A DNA stretch of 64,000 nt from positions 1 to 64,000 of the forward strand of contig NZ_FSRE01000002.1 in assembly GCF_900141795.1 (NCBI RefSeq), given 5' to 3'. This DNA is from Sulfurivirga caldicuralii. Its GTDB lineage: Bacteria > Pseudomonadota > Gammaproteobacteria > Thiomicrospirales > Thiomicrospiraceae. Each line of letters starts with the position of its first letter. Position 1 is the first letter of the stretch. Shown here piece by piece: positions 19,881 through 29,854 of the stretch. The notes under the pieces were generated by a model that did not search any database, was not told the origin of the DNA, and worked only from the letters and a program-made list of their open reading frames with translations. Both the position numbers and the translations under genes were made by a program.

Positions 19881-20519
19881 ATGAGCGATCTGCCTCTGGC
19901 GAAACGTGCGGTCATCACCCTGTTTTCAGACCCCAAGGATCCCAATTCCCACCGCATTCGCTTCCTGGCAGTGGAAAAGGAGGTACCATTGGAGATCGTG
20001 TCCGTGGACAGCAACGCCGTCCCGGAAGAGCTGTACGAGCTGAATCCCTATGGCACCATTCCGACGCTGGTGGATCGGGACCTGGTCCTGCACGACGCCC
20101 AGGTGATTCTTGAATACCTGGATGAGCGTTTCCCCCATCCGCCGATGATGCCTGTGGATCCCATTCAGAAGGCGTTGATCCGCCAGCAGTTGCGTCTGAT
20201 CGAGACGGAATGGTATCCGCTGATCCGCACCATTACCCAGAGCGACGACAAGAAGGCAGTGAATGCGGCGCGCAAGCACCTGTTCGAGCGTCTGATTCAG
20301 CTGATCCCCATCGTCTCCGAGCAACCCTACTTCCTCAGCGAGGAATTCACACTGCTGGATCTGAGCATGGCACCCATTTTCTGGCGCCTGCAGTATTTGG
20401 GGATCGAACTGCCCAAGTCCGCCAAGCCGGTGATGGACTATGCCGACAAGCTGCTGAGCCGCCCTGAGTTCAAGAACAGTCTCAGCGACGATGAACTGGA
20501 CATGCGGGATATTCTCTGA
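19881..20519 (+). CDS. sspA: Stringent starvation protein A
   Basis: RNA-polymerase-associated regulator with a glutathione-S-transferase fold and no expected GST activity. The 212-residue product shows the N-terminal thioredoxin-like domain (ITLFSDPKDPNSHRIRFLAVEKEVPLEI), the NPYGTIPTLVDRDLVLHDAQVILEYLDERFPHPP stretch typical of SspA, and a helical C-terminal domain. AAGGAAAGGAG lies upstream. Its stop overlaps the sspB start (TGATG), the usual sspAB operon. A TATAAT at 19839-19844, at the acpS stop, could be the -10, but no good -35 is seen. Confidence 0.96.
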   Translation: MSDLPLAKRAVITLFSDPKDPNSHRIRFLAVEKEVPLEIVSVDSNAVPEELYELNPYGTIPTLVDRDLVLHDAQVILEYLDERFPHPPMMPVDPIQKALIRQQLRLIETEWYPLIRTITQSDDKKAVNAARKHLFERLIQLIPIVSEQPYFLSEEFTLLDLSMAPIFWRLQYLGIELPKSAKPVMDYADKLLSRPEFKNSLSDDELDMRDIL

Positions 20520-20932
20520 TGATTTCCAACCGGCCCTATTTGATTCGTGCCCTGTACGAATGGATCGTTGATAACGGCTGGACGCCCTATGTTCAGGTGG
20601 ACGCCGAGTGGCCCGGCGTTCAGGTGCCGCAGCAGTTTGTGCACGATGGCGTGATCGTGCTTAATATTGGCCCATTGGCTACACGCGACCTGACGCTGGG
20701 CAATGATGAAATCCGTTTTCGTGCCCGCTTTCAGGGGGAAGAGCAGGTTGTGCATTTCCCGCCGCAGGCGGTTCTGGCAATCTTTGCCAAAGAAAACGGA
20801 CAGGGTATGCCCTTTCCGCCGGAGCCCTATCCCGAGGAGGCTTCGGAGCCCGTGGCTGAAAAGCCTGCGGCAACTGCCGCCTCGGAGGCGGGTAGCGAGA
20901 AGGTGGTGCAGTTCAAGCCCCGCCGCAAGTAA
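20519..20932 (+). CDS. sspB: ClpXP adaptor protein SspB
   Basis: Delivers ssrA-tagged proteins to ClpXP. The 137-residue product starts MISNRPYLIRALYEWIVDNGWTPYVQVD, the conserved ssrA-peptide-binding domain, followed by an acidic, Ala/Glu/Pro-rich flexible tail, and ends in VVQFKPRRK, which resembles the short C-terminal XB module that binds ClpX. Coupled to sspA. Transcription probably ends at a hairpin lying inside the 3' end of the opposite-strand lipB gene. Confidence 0.96.
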   Translation: MISNRPYLIRALYEWIVDNGWTPYVQVDAEWPGVQVPQQFVHDGVIVLNIGPLATRDLTLGNDEIRFRARFQGEEQVVHFPPQAVLAIFAKENGQGMPFPPEPYPEEASEPVAEKPAATAASEAGSEKVVQFKPRRK

Positions 20933-20950
20933 GCGATTCGAGGAATTCTT

Positions 20951-21634
20951 TTAACAGACGCCCGCACTCCTTGCGGGCGTTTTGCTTTCAGCCTCATCGA
21001 TCCATGTAATGCGCTCGGGTTTGTACCCGCTGGCAGCGAGGGTGCAGGCGAGCCAATCGTGCAGCAGGGCGTCGGGCTCAGGCAGAGGCGTCACAAGATC
21101 GGCCAATTGCGTCATCGGCTGCTGTGTCAGTCCGCAGGGATTGATGCGCGTAAATGGGGACAGGTCCATGTCCACATTGAGCGCGATGCCGTGGTAGCAG
21201 CCCTTGCGGGTTACCTTGAGTCCCAGAGAGGCCAGCTTGGCCGCGCCCACATACACGCCGGGTGCATCGTCGCGGGCATGGGCGTCAATGGAGCGGGTGG
21301 CCAGATAGTCGATGAGCCCCTGCTCCAGACTGTGTACGAAGTGGCGGGCCTCCAGTTGGGCACGCTTGAGATCCAGTAGCGGGTAGAGAATCCATTGCCC
21401 GGGGCCGTGATAGGTGACCTGACCACCTCGGTCGGTCTGTACCACCGGAATATCACCCGGGTTCAGCAGGTGTTCAGGCTTGCCATTGAGACCCTGGGTA
21501 AAGACAGGCGGATGTTGCACCAGCCAGACCTCATCTGGCGTGGTGTGGTTGCGGTCATATGTAAAGGCTTTCATGGCCGACCATGTCGGTTCATAAGGGC
21601 GCTGCCCCAGAACGCGCACGATCAGCTCGGCCAT
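20951..21634 (-). CDS. lipB: Octanoyl-[ACP]:protein N-octanoyltransferase
   Basis: Transfers octanoate from ACP to lipoyl domains in lipoic acid synthesis. The 227-residue product has the family features: [22 protein letters not shown], the [13 protein letters not shown] motif, and the catalytic pair in NPCGL (Cys) and [10 protein letters not shown] (Lys). Its last nine or so codons are formed by the sspB terminator hairpin, giving a tail of [10 protein letters not shown]. It lies two bases after ybeD in a minus-strand run; I see no lipA in the window. Confidence 0.96.
   Translation of the reverse strand: MAELIVRVLGQRPYEPTWSAMKAFTYDRNHTTPDEVWLVQHPPVFTQGLNGKPEHLLNPGDIPVVQTDRGGQVTYHGPGQWILYPLLDLKRAQLEARHFVHSLEQGLIDYLATRSIDAHARDDAPGVYVGAAKLASLGLKVTRKGCYHGIALNVDMDLSPFTRINPCGLTQQPMTQLADLVTPLPEPDALLHDWLACTLAASGYKPERITWIDEAESKTPARSAGVC
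20958..20984 (+). terminator. sspB terminator, inside the lipB 3' coding end
   Basis: ACGCCCGCA (20958-20966), loop CTCCT, TGCGGGCGT (20972-20980), then TTTGC. It overlaps the last codons of the convergent lipB gene. Confidence 0.85.
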
Positions 21635-21636
21635 GA

Positions 21637-21930
21637 TCAGAGGGTCATGTGAACGTCAGGGTGGTCGTTCAGATCCTTGTAGAGCTTTTCCAACTGCTCG
21701 CGGCTTTTGGCATTCATCTTCACGTTGACGGACTGGAACTTGCCGCCGCTGGAGGTCTTCACGCTCATATCGCCCTCCTGCAGTTCCGGAATGTGCGTCT
21801 TGCAGATGTCGTAGATTTCCGCGGCAAAGCTGTCGGTGTTGTTGCCCATCGCCTTGACGGTGATATCGCACGGAAACTCGAGCTGGCCCGGGTTTTCGGG
21901 TGTGTTGGTATTGGTGTCATCAATACTCAT
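21637..21930 (-). CDS. ybeD: YbeD/DUF493 family protein
   Basis: A 97-residue protein with the DUF493 pattern ([14 protein letters not shown] ... [42 protein letters not shown]). The fold is a small ferredoxin-like regulatory domain; the role is not established. It lies between the transaminase gene (overlap of four bases) and lipB, the same placement next to lipB and dacA as in E. coli. Confidence 0.94.
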   Translation of the reverse strand: MSIDDTNTNTPENPGQLEFPCDITVKAMGNNTDSFAAEIYDICKTHIPELQEGDMSVKTSSGGKFQSVNVKMNAKSREQLEKLYKDLNDHPDVHMTL

Positions 21931-22802
21931 GAGGCGCCCCCTCGCTGTTGGACAAGACGTTGTTTTTCCTGTTGATAGTGGCTGCGCATCGCCTGCCAGA
22001 CAGGGCCCGGCGTGCCATCTCCAACGGAGCGTTCATCCAGCTCCACCACGGGCAGGGCCTCCTTGGTGGAGGAGGTGAGCCAGATCTCATCCGCCTGGTA
22101 GAGGCGCTGTATGCTGATGGGTTCTTCCACCGGCAGCAGGCCAATGGCGGGTGCGCAGTTCAACAGGATCTGGCGGGTAATGCCGCCCAGCAGATGGTGA
22201 TCCAGCGGCGGCGTGACCAGCGACTGGCCTTCCACGATCATGACGTTGCTGGCCGTGCCTTCCGACACCATGCCGTTGCGGATCAGAATGGCGTCGTCGG
22301 CGCCAGCCCGCTGCGCCTCCAGTTTCATCATCACATTGGCCAGCAGGGTAATGGCCTTGATGTCGCAGCGCTGCCAGCGGATGTCCTGGGTGGTAATGCA
22401 GCGTACGCCACGCTGCAGCACGGCCTCATCCATGGGCTTGAGTTCGCTGGTATAGGCAAACACTGTGGGCACGAGGCAGTTCTGGGGCAGGTGATCCCGC
22501 TTCGGTTGAACACCCCGTGTCACCTGTATGTAAAGATACTGATCCGTCCACGGGTGGCGCTCTACCAGGCTATTGCACAACGCTTCCCACTCCTCGTCAG
22601 TATGCGGGTTGGGAATGCCGGTGGCCTCCAGGCTGTGCTTCAGGCGCTGGAGATGGGGTTTGAAAGCAAAAACGCGGCGCTCATAGACCGGAATGACTTC
22701 GTACACGCCGTCCCCAAAGAGAAAGCCACGGTCCAATGGCGAAACGCGCGCCGCCTCCAGTGGTTGCCACTCCCCATTCAGCCAGGCGGTTTGTGTGCTC
22801 AC
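21927..22802 (-). CDS. dat: Class IV aminotransferase, D-amino-acid transaminase-like
   Basis: PLP enzyme of fold type IV. The 291-residue product contains SPLDRGFLFGDGVYEVIPVYERRVF (the class IV start), the catalytic Lys149 in CDIKAITLLANV, SEGTASNVMIV, and the cofactor-binding GGITRQILL. The FGDGVYEVIPVY region and context next to dacA fit D-alanine transaminase supplying D-amino acids; branched-chain aminotransferase is less likely at this length and with these motifs. It overlaps dacA and ybeD by four bases each. A second class IV enzyme (pabC) is near 61 kb. Confidence 0.88.
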   Translation of the reverse strand: MSTQTAWLNGEWQPLEAARVSPLDRGFLFGDGVYEVIPVYERRVFAFKPHLQRLKHSLEATGIPNPHTDEEWEALCNSLVERHPWTDQYLYIQVTRGVQPKRDHLPQNCLVPTVFAYTSELKPMDEAVLQRGVRCITTQDIRWQRCDIKAITLLANVMMKLEAQRAGADDAILIRNGMVSEGTASNVMIVEGQSLVTPPLDHHLLGGITRQILLNCAPAIGLLPVEEPISIQRLYQADEIWLTSSTKEALPVVELDERSVGDGTPGPVWQAMRSHYQQEKQRLVQQRGGAS

Positions 22803-24013
22803 AGTCCCAGGCTCTCCATCATTTGGGCGAACAGCAGCTTCACCTGATCCATCAGTTTCTTGAAGAAGCCACCTTCCTGCACGTCATTGAGTGCAATCAG
22901 CGGTTTTTCCACCAGCACCTTGTCGTGCAGCATCACTTTCAGTGTGCCCAGCTGCTGACCCTTTTGAATGGGCGCATGCAATTCCTTGGGAATTTCCATC
23001 ATGGGCTGCACATTCTTGTACTCGCCGCGCGGAATGGTGATGTAGACATCTTCCGGCGTGCCGATGGCGACCGTATCCGTGGCACCTTCCCACACCCTGT
23101 GGTCGGTCAGGCGCTGATTCGCCTTGTAGAGGGGGTGGGTTTCATAGAAACGGAAACCATAGTTGAGCAGCTTGCGGCTTTCACTGATGCGCTTGCGGTC
23201 GGAGTCGGTACCCAGTACTACGCTGATCAGGCGCATGCCGTCACGCTTGGCAGAGGCAACCAGACAGTAGCCGGCAGACTGGGTATGGCCGGTCTTGATG
23301 CCGTCCACGCTGGGGTCTTGCCACAGCAGCTTGTTGCGGTTGTACTGGGTGATGCCGTTATAGGTGAAAACTTTTTCCTTGTACCAGTCGTAATGATTGG
23401 GGAATTCCCTAATCAGCGCACGCGCCAGGATGGCCAGATCCCGAGCGGTGGTGTAGTGGTTGGGGTCGGGCAGGCCGGTGGCATTGACAAAATGCGTGTG
23501 GGTCATGCCCAGCTTCTGCGCGTACTGGTTCATCAGCTGGGCAAAGACCTCCTCGCTGCCGGCCACATATTCGGCCAGTGCCACGGTGGCGTCATTGCCG
23601 GACTGCACGATCATGCCCTTGAGCAGGTCCCGCACCGGCACCTTCTTGCCCACTTCGATGAACATCTTCGACCCTGGCATCTTCCAGGCCTTTTCGCTGA
23701 TAGTGACCTTGTCGTCCAGGTGGATCTTGCCCGCATCCAGCTCGTGTGCCACGATGTAGCTGGTCATCATCTTGGTCAGGCTGGCCGGTTCCACACGCTT
23801 GTCAGGATCCCTCGCAGCCAGTACGGCGCCGCTGTCGAAATCGATGAGCAGGTAGGCCTTGGCCGCGATGGAGGGCGGCGCTGGCACGATGGAAACCTGT
23901 TCGGTGACGGGCTTGGGTGCCGGCACATGGGCAGGGGCGCTCAAGCCTGTCTGGACGAACAGCAGCAGGGGAAAAAGGAGTAGTACGCGGAGGTGTTTCA
24001 TCAGCTTGTTCAT
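22799..24013 (-). CDS. dacA: D-alanyl-D-alanine carboxypeptidase (PBP5/DacA family)
   Basis: Trims the fifth D-Ala from peptidoglycan peptides in the periplasm. A signal peptide (about residues 1-25) is followed by the penicillin-binding core with all three motifs: S78-L-T-K81, S138-G-N140 and K240-T-G242. The C-terminal beta domain and a final amphipathic helix (GGFFKKLMDQVKLLFAQMMESLGL) that tethers PBP5 to the membrane are present. The 404-residue length is normal. It follows rodA by 64 bases in the cell-wall gene run. Confidence 0.97.
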   Translation of the reverse strand: MNKLMKHLRVLLLFPLLLFVQTGLSAPAHVPAPKPVTEQVSIVPAPPSIAAKAYLLIDFDSGAVLAARDPDKRVEPASLTKMMTSYIVAHELDAGKIHLDDKVTISEKAWKMPGSKMFIEVGKKVPVRDLLKGMIVQSGNDATVALAEYVAGSEEVFAQLMNQYAQKLGMTHTHFVNATGLPDPNHYTTARDLAILARALIREFPNHYDWYKEKVFTYNGITQYNRNKLLWQDPSVDGIKTGHTQSAGYCLVASAKRDGMRLISVVLGTDSDRKRISESRKLLNYGFRFYETHPLYKANQRLTDHRVWEGATDTVAIGTPEDVYITIPRGEYKNVQPMMEIPKELHAPIQKGQQLGTLKVMLHDKVLVEKPLIALNDVQEGGFFKKLMDQVKLLFAQMMESLGL

Positions 24014-24077
24014 TTTGGTTCCAGTGCGATTTTAACGCGCTAATCTAACACGGTGGGCAGGTGGGTTCAAGGCAGCA

Positions 24078-25181
24078 TCAGGTGCTCTGGCTGCCCATGA
24101 AGCGGCGATGCGTACGGATGGACATGAGCACGCCAAAACCGATCATCAGCGTGACCAGTGCGCTGCCGCCATAGCTGATCAGAGGGAGGGGCAGGCCTAC
24201 TACCGGCAGCAGGCCGCTGACCATGCCGATATTGACAAACGCGTAGGTAAACAGGGTCATGGACAGGGCGGCAGCCAGTAGGCGGCCGAAATTGTCATCG
24301 GCCGTTAAGGCGATGTAAAAGCCCCTGAAAATGACGAAGGTATAACCTGCCAGCAGCAGGGCGACACCCCACAGGCCAAACTCTTCCGAGAATACGGAAA
24401 AGATGAAATCGGTGGTGCTCTCCGGCAGAAACTCCAGATGCGCCTGGGTGCTCCCCATGAAACCCTTGCCCCACAGGCCGCCGGAGCCGATGGCGATCTT
24501 GGACTGGATGATATGGTAGCCGGCTCCGAGCGGATCCGACTCCGGGTTGAGGAAAGTCAGCACGCGCTGCTTCTGGTAGTCGTACATGAAATGCCACACC
24601 ACGGGTGCTGCCGCGACGGCGGCGACCAGCACGCCCAAAATGACCTTCCACGGCAGTCCCACAAAAAAGAGCACGAACAGCCCGCTGCTGGCAATCAGCA
24701 GCGCAGTACCCAAGTCCGGTTGCACCACAATCAGGCCGGCGGTGAGCGCAATGGAGCCGAACCCGACCGCCAGCCGCGGCCAGTTGGGCGGCATGGGGCT
24801 CCAGGCATACAGCCAGGCCAGAAACATGGGCAGGGCCAGTTTCATCAGCTCCGAAGGCTGAAAGCGAATGACACCGAGATCGAGCCAGCGCTGTGCCCCC
24901 TTGCCCACCTTGCCCGCCACCAGTACGGCTATCAGCAGGACAATGCCCAGCAGAAACAGCCACGGTGCCCACAGCATCAGCTGACGCGGCGGAATTTGTG
25001 CGAAGATGAGCATCAGAACAAAGGCGACACCGACGCGCATCAGGTGGCGTTGCACCACGGACCATTCGCCCCCGGAGGCACTGTACACCACAAGCGTACT
25101 TGTGATCAGCAGCAGCACGACCCCCAGCAACAGCCAGCCGTCAATGTGCAGTCGATAGAGCAGACCTGTTTCCTGTTTCAT
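24078..25181 (-). CDS. rodA: Rod-shape SEDS peptidoglycan glycosyltransferase RodA
   Basis: Polymerises lipid II during cell elongation, together with PBP2. The 367-residue product has about ten hydrophobic helices and SEDS signatures: LGVIRFQPSELMKLALPMFLAW, QPDLGTALLIASSG, the loop RVLTFLNPESDPLGAGYHIIQSKIAIGSGGLWGKGF, and SVFSEEFGLWG. It overlaps mrdA by four bases. Confidence 0.98.
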   Translation of the reverse strand: MKQETGLLYRLHIDGWLLLGVVLLLITSTLVVYSASGGEWSVVQRHLMRVGVAFVLMLIFAQIPPRQLMLWAPWLFLLGIVLLIAVLVAGKVGKGAQRWLDLGVIRFQPSELMKLALPMFLAWLYAWSPMPPNWPRLAVGFGSIALTAGLIVVQPDLGTALLIASSGLFVLFFVGLPWKVILGVLVAAVAAAPVVWHFMYDYQKQRVLTFLNPESDPLGAGYHIIQSKIAIGSGGLWGKGFMGSTQAHLEFLPESTTDFIFSVFSEEFGLWGVALLLAGYTFVIFRGFYIALTADDNFGRLLAAALSMTLFTYAFVNIGMVSGLLPVVGLPLPLISYGGSALVTLMIGFGVLMSIRTHRRFMGSQST

Positions 25182-26995
25182 GGTTTCTTCGCCTTCGCTT
25201 TGGGCGGGGACAACCCCAGATAGGCATTGACCAGCTGCACCGCCAGTGGCGCGGCCGCCTTGCTGCCTCCGCCACCATGCTCCACGATGACGGAAACGGC
25301 GATTTCGGGCTTGTCCACCGGCGCAAAGCCGATGAACAGGGCATGGTCGCGTTCCTGGAGCGGAATTTTGGTTTCGTCATACTCCTCTTCGGCACGCAGC
25401 CCCTTGACTTGGGCCGTGCCGGTCTTGCCCGCCATGGGGATGGGGATCATGCGGCCTGCACGGCGGGCGGTGCCATGACGCGGATCCTTGAGAACCCCCA
25501 CCATCGCCTTGATGACCAGCTCCCAATGCTTGCGGTTCTTAATGGGAATATGCCCTTCGGGCGGCACGGGCACATCGCGCAGGTGTGGGACCACCTGGGT
25601 GCCGCGATTGGCCAGGATGGCGGTGGCCCGTGCCAGTTGAATGGGAGTTGAAAGGTCATAGCCCTGTCCAATGGCGGCGATGATCGTTTCACCGTTGTAC
25701 CAGGGTTTGCCACGCACGGCGCGTTTCCACGCTTTGTTGGGGATCAGGCCGCTGCGTTCGCCTGGCAGGTCAATGCCGGTTTTGCGTCCGAGGCCGAACT
25801 GGAGCAATCCGTCGTGAATGCGGTCGATGCCCATTTTCAGCCCTACCTGATAGAAATAGGTGTCGCACGACTCCATGATGGCGTGATAGAGGTCAACCCG
25901 ACCATGTCCCTCGCGCTTCCAGTCGCGATAAGTATGCCCCTGATATTCAAAATAGCCCGGATCGTATATGTTGAAGCCGGGCGATACGATGCCGTGCTCC
26001 AGGGCGATGAGCCCCAAAAAGGGCTTGATGGTGGAGCCGGGCGGATAGACGCCGGCGATGGGGCGATTAATGAGCGGCTTGCGCCAGTCGGTAAGAAGGC
26101 TGTGGTAGGTGCTCGCGTCGATGCCATCCACGAACAGGTTGGCATCGAAGCCGGGCGCGCTGGCGATGGCCAGCACACTGCCGTCTTCGGGTTTGAGCGC
26201 CACGATGGCGCCGGGGCGTCCCCCCAGCAGCTTGTAGGCCTTCTGTTGCAGGGCAATGTCCAGTGTGAGGGTGATGTCCTCCCCGTCCTGTGGTGGCGTC
26301 GTGTTTAGCACGCGTACGATACGGCCCTGCGCATTGCGCTCCACTTCCCGATAGCCGGGATGTCCCATCAGCAGATTCTCGTACTGTTTTTCAATGCCGG
26401 ACTTGCCGATGGTATAGGTTTCCTGATAGCGCTTGGCGTCAAGGTGCTTGAGCTCATCCTCGTTGATCTTGCCCACATAGCCCACCACATGGGCGGTAAT
26501 GCTGCCATAGGGGTAGATGCGCTTCAGCCGGGTGGTCAGTTCGAAGCCGGGCCATTGATGGCTGAGCGCGGCAAAACGGGCAGCTTCGGTTTCGTCCAGG
26601 TCGAACGGCAATGGGTATGCCTTGAAGCGTTTACGGACCCGCAGATATTCGTAAAACGCATCAGCGTCGTTCTGATCGAATTTATACGGAAACTGTTCCG
26701 ACAGATCTTGCAGCGCCTTACGGAGATCACGGGTCCGTTCGGGAATGGCCGTGATGACAAAGGTGGGCCGGTTGTCTGCCAGCACCACGTGGTTGCGATC
26801 AAAGATGCGCCCGCGGCGCGGCGGAATCACTTCCACGCTAATGCGGTTGCCTTCCGCCAGACTGGCGTAGCGGTCATACAGCGTAATCTGCAGATAGGCC
26901 ATGCGTCCCAGCAGGACGCCAAAGCCCACGAGGACCGCGAGCGCCGCCCAGATGATACGCCGTTTGAACAGAAGCGCAGCCTGGGTCGATTTCAT
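25178..26995 (-). CDS. mrdA: Penicillin-binding protein 2 (elongasome transpeptidase)
   Basis: Class B PBP that cross-links lateral-wall peptidoglycan with RodA. The 605-residue product has a short cytoplasmic tail, one membrane helix (about 13-33), the pedestal domain with RRGRIFDRNHVVLADN, and the transpeptidase domain with S321-T-I-K324 in PPGSTIKPF, an S-x-N type motif in SCDTYFYQ, and KTGTAQV. It overlaps both mreD (four bases) and rodA. Confidence 0.98.
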   Translation of the reverse strand: MKSTQAALLFKRRIIWAALAVLVGFGVLLGRMAYLQITLYDRYASLAEGNRISVEVIPPRRGRIFDRNHVVLADNRPTFVITAIPERTRDLRKALQDLSEQFPYKFDQNDADAFYEYLRVRKRFKAYPLPFDLDETEAARFAALSHQWPGFELTTRLKRIYPYGSITAHVVGYVGKINEDELKHLDAKRYQETYTIGKSGIEKQYENLLMGHPGYREVERNAQGRIVRVLNTTPPQDGEDITLTLDIALQQKAYKLLGGRPGAIVALKPEDGSVLAIASAPGFDANLFVDGIDASTYHSLLTDWRKPLINRPIAGVYPPGSTIKPFLGLIALEHGIVSPGFNIYDPGYFEYQGHTYRDWKREGHGRVDLYHAIMESCDTYFYQVGLKMGIDRIHDGLLQFGLGRKTGIDLPGERSGLIPNKAWKRAVRGKPWYNGETIIAAIGQGYDLSTPIQLARATAILANRGTQVVPHLRDVPVPPEGHIPIKNRKHWELVIKAMVGVLKDPRHGTARRAGRMIPIPMAGKTGTAQVKGLRAEEEYDETKIPLQERDHALFIGFAPVDKPEIAVSVIVEHGGGGSKAAAPLAVQLVNAYLGLSPPKAKAKKP

Positions 26996-27486
26996 CGGGC
27001 TCCAGCAGGGCGGGTGAGAAAGTGCAATGTGGCTGAAATGACAGGCCAGATGAGCAGGGCAGTCAATGGCATTGCCAGCCAGTAGATGCGCGTGGCTTCA
27101 TCCAGGTTGGGGCGCAGAATAAACCAGCCGAGCGCTTCGAAGAGATACAGCAGCCCCGTAAACAGGAGGCTCTGCTGCAGCGGATGGGCCAGCCGCAGGC
27201 GCAGACGCAGGCGCAGCACGATGAACAGCAGGACTGAAAAGAGCAGGGCATGTCCGCCCAGCAGCGTGCCTTCCAGCGCGTCATAGAGCAGGCCAATCAA
27301 TACGGCGGCGACAAAATGGGTTCGGTCCAGCTGACGCAAGGCCCAGTAAAACAGTACCAGCAATCCGACTGGGGGGAGCAGCAGTCCCCAGGGATGGGGG
27401 AGCGGCAGGGCGTTGATGACCAGCGCTACGAGATAGCTCAGCAGAATCAGCCAGAAGGCATCAGTCGTTCGCGGGGGTGTCTTCAT
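26992..27486 (-). CDS. mreD: Rod shape-determining protein MreD
   Basis: A 164-residue multi-helix inner-membrane protein of the elongasome. The pattern PLPHPWGLLLPPVGLLVLFYWALRQLDRTHFVAAVLIGLLYDALEGTLLGGHALLFSVLLF, with the conserved GLLYD..LGGHAL block, is typical of MreD. It overlaps mreC by 26 bases and mrdA by four. Confidence 0.95.
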   Translation of the reverse strand: MKTPPRTTDAFWLILLSYLVALVINALPLPHPWGLLLPPVGLLVLFYWALRQLDRTHFVAAVLIGLLYDALEGTLLGGHALLFSVLLFIVLRLRLRLRLAHPLQQSLLFTGLLYLFEALGWFILRPNLDEATRIYWLAMPLTALLIWPVISATLHFLTRPAGAR

Positions 27487-28264
27487 GGTGTATCTTGAGG
27501 ACGAGAACTTCGTCGTTATTGTAGAGCTGACTGACGGGCTGGGCGATCACGCGCAGAAAAACCGCGTCACGCTGAAAGTCAATGGCGCTGATACGCGCAA
27601 CGGGGTAGCCCGGTGGATAAATGTTGCCCAGTCCACTGGTTACCAGCAGATCACCCACCTGAATGTCGGCCCCCTTGCGCAGGAAGCGAACCAGCACGCG
27701 TCCGTGTCCCAGTCCCTGGGTGATGGCGCGCTGGCCGGTCCGCTCGATACGCACCGGGATGGCCAGATCAGGGTCGGTGAGCAGGCGAACCCGGCTGGTC
27801 AGGGCAGCGGTTTCGGTAACCAGTCCGAAAATGCCGGCCGGGTCGATGACCGGGCTGTTGGGTCGGATGCCATCCAGAGCGCCCTTGTTGATGACGGCGT
27901 AGTTTTCAAATGGGCCGCTGCCATAGCGCAGCACCGTGGCGATCATCAGGTCGGTTTTTTCCACAGGCAAGCGGCCGCTGGCGTCCAGCAGCAGGCGCAG
28001 GCGGCGGTTTTCCGCCTTCAGGTCTTCCATCTGTAGCAGTTTGCTGCGCAGCAGCAGGTTTTCGGCTTCAGCGGCTGCCAGACGTCGCCGCAATACGGCT
28101 TCATCGGTCTGCGCCTCGGTGTAGCTTTCATACAGGAGTCGAGGTGTCGTGGCCAGATACTCTACCGGCTGCAGCAGCTGCACCAGGGCGACGCGCAAAT
28201 CGTCTATTAGATGGGTGTAGTGATCCACCGCCATGAGGATGGCAGAAAAAACGAAAGCCGCCAC
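27461..28264 (-). CDS. mreC: Rod shape-determining protein MreC
   Basis: Periplasmic scaffold that activates PBP2-RodA. It has an N-terminal membrane helix (AAFVFSAILMAVD), a coiled coil (about residues 50-95, AAEAENLLLRSKLLQMEDLKAENRRLRLLL) and a two-barrel domain (GPFENYAVINKGALDGI..VTSGLGNIYPPGYPVARI). The first canonical start, GTG at 28264, has no ribosome-binding site and leaves almost nothing before the helix. Fifteen codons upstream, TAGGAG is spaced seven bases from an in-frame ATC (28309), which would restore the usual N-terminal tail. The true start may therefore be the ATC. The gene ends inside mreD. Confidence 0.93.
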   Translation of the reverse strand: MAAFVFSAILMAVDHYTHLIDDLRVALVQLLQPVEYLATTPRLLYESYTEAQTDEAVLRRRLAAAEAENLLLRSKLLQMEDLKAENRRLRLLLDASGRLPVEKTDLMIATVLRYGSGPFENYAVINKGALDGIRPNSPVIDPAGIFGLVTETAALTSRVRLLTDPDLAIPVRIERTGQRAITQGLGHGRVLVRFLRKGADIQVGDLLVTSGLGNIYPPGYPVARISAIDFQRDAVFLRVIAQPVSQLYNNDEVLVLKIHHEDTPAND

Positions 28265-28326
28265 AAAATGACGGCCATCCGTGCGGGCTGATGTGGCGGC
28301 GAGAGCGATGGTTCGACTCCTAGACG

Positions 28327-29412
<1,086 letters not shown>

Positions 29413-29513
29413 TTACCCCGATTTGATGGGTTTGGGAGGATATCCATATCCCCTTGCCAAAGGGGTTAAAATACGCACTTGTTTCGCGAAGAAAAGTGAT
29501 CAGGAGGCCCGGA

Positions 29514-29801
29514 GTGGCATTGACGATTGAAGAAGTGAACAAGATCGCCGCGCTGGCGGCGATTCGCGTGGAAGAAGACGAGAAGGGCGAGTACGCCGAG
29601 CGCCTGAACAATGTGCTGGACCTGTTCGCGCAAATGGCCGCCGTGGATACTACTGGTGTAGAGCCCATGGCGCATCCCCTAGAGTTGACCCAGCGCCTGC
29701 GCGAGGATGAAGTGACCGAGCACGACCAGCACAAAAAGTTCCAGGGCATCGCGCCCAAGGTGGAAGCGGGGCTCTATCTGGTGCCGCAGGTCATCGAGTG
29801 A
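29514..29801 (+). CDS. gatC: Asp/Glu-tRNA(Asn/Gln) amidotransferase subunit C
   Basis: Small subunit of the GatCAB enzyme that converts mischarged Glu-tRNA-Gln or Asp-tRNA-Asn. The frame is open from 29454, but GTG 29514 preceded by AGGAGG (29502-29507) gives the standard start (M)ALTIEEVNKIAALAAIRVEEDE and 95 residues. Ends 53 bases before gatA. TTAAAATAC around 29465-29473 is a possible -10 region. Confidence 0.96.
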   Translation: MALTIEEVNKIAALAAIRVEEDEKGEYAERLNNVLDLFAQMAAVDTTGVEPMAHPLELTQRLREDEVTEHDQHKKFQGIAPKVEAGLYLVPQVIE

Positions 29802-29854
29802 TCTGCGACATTTTTTCCGAACATCCGAACCTGCAATTTTCATAGGGTTGAACC

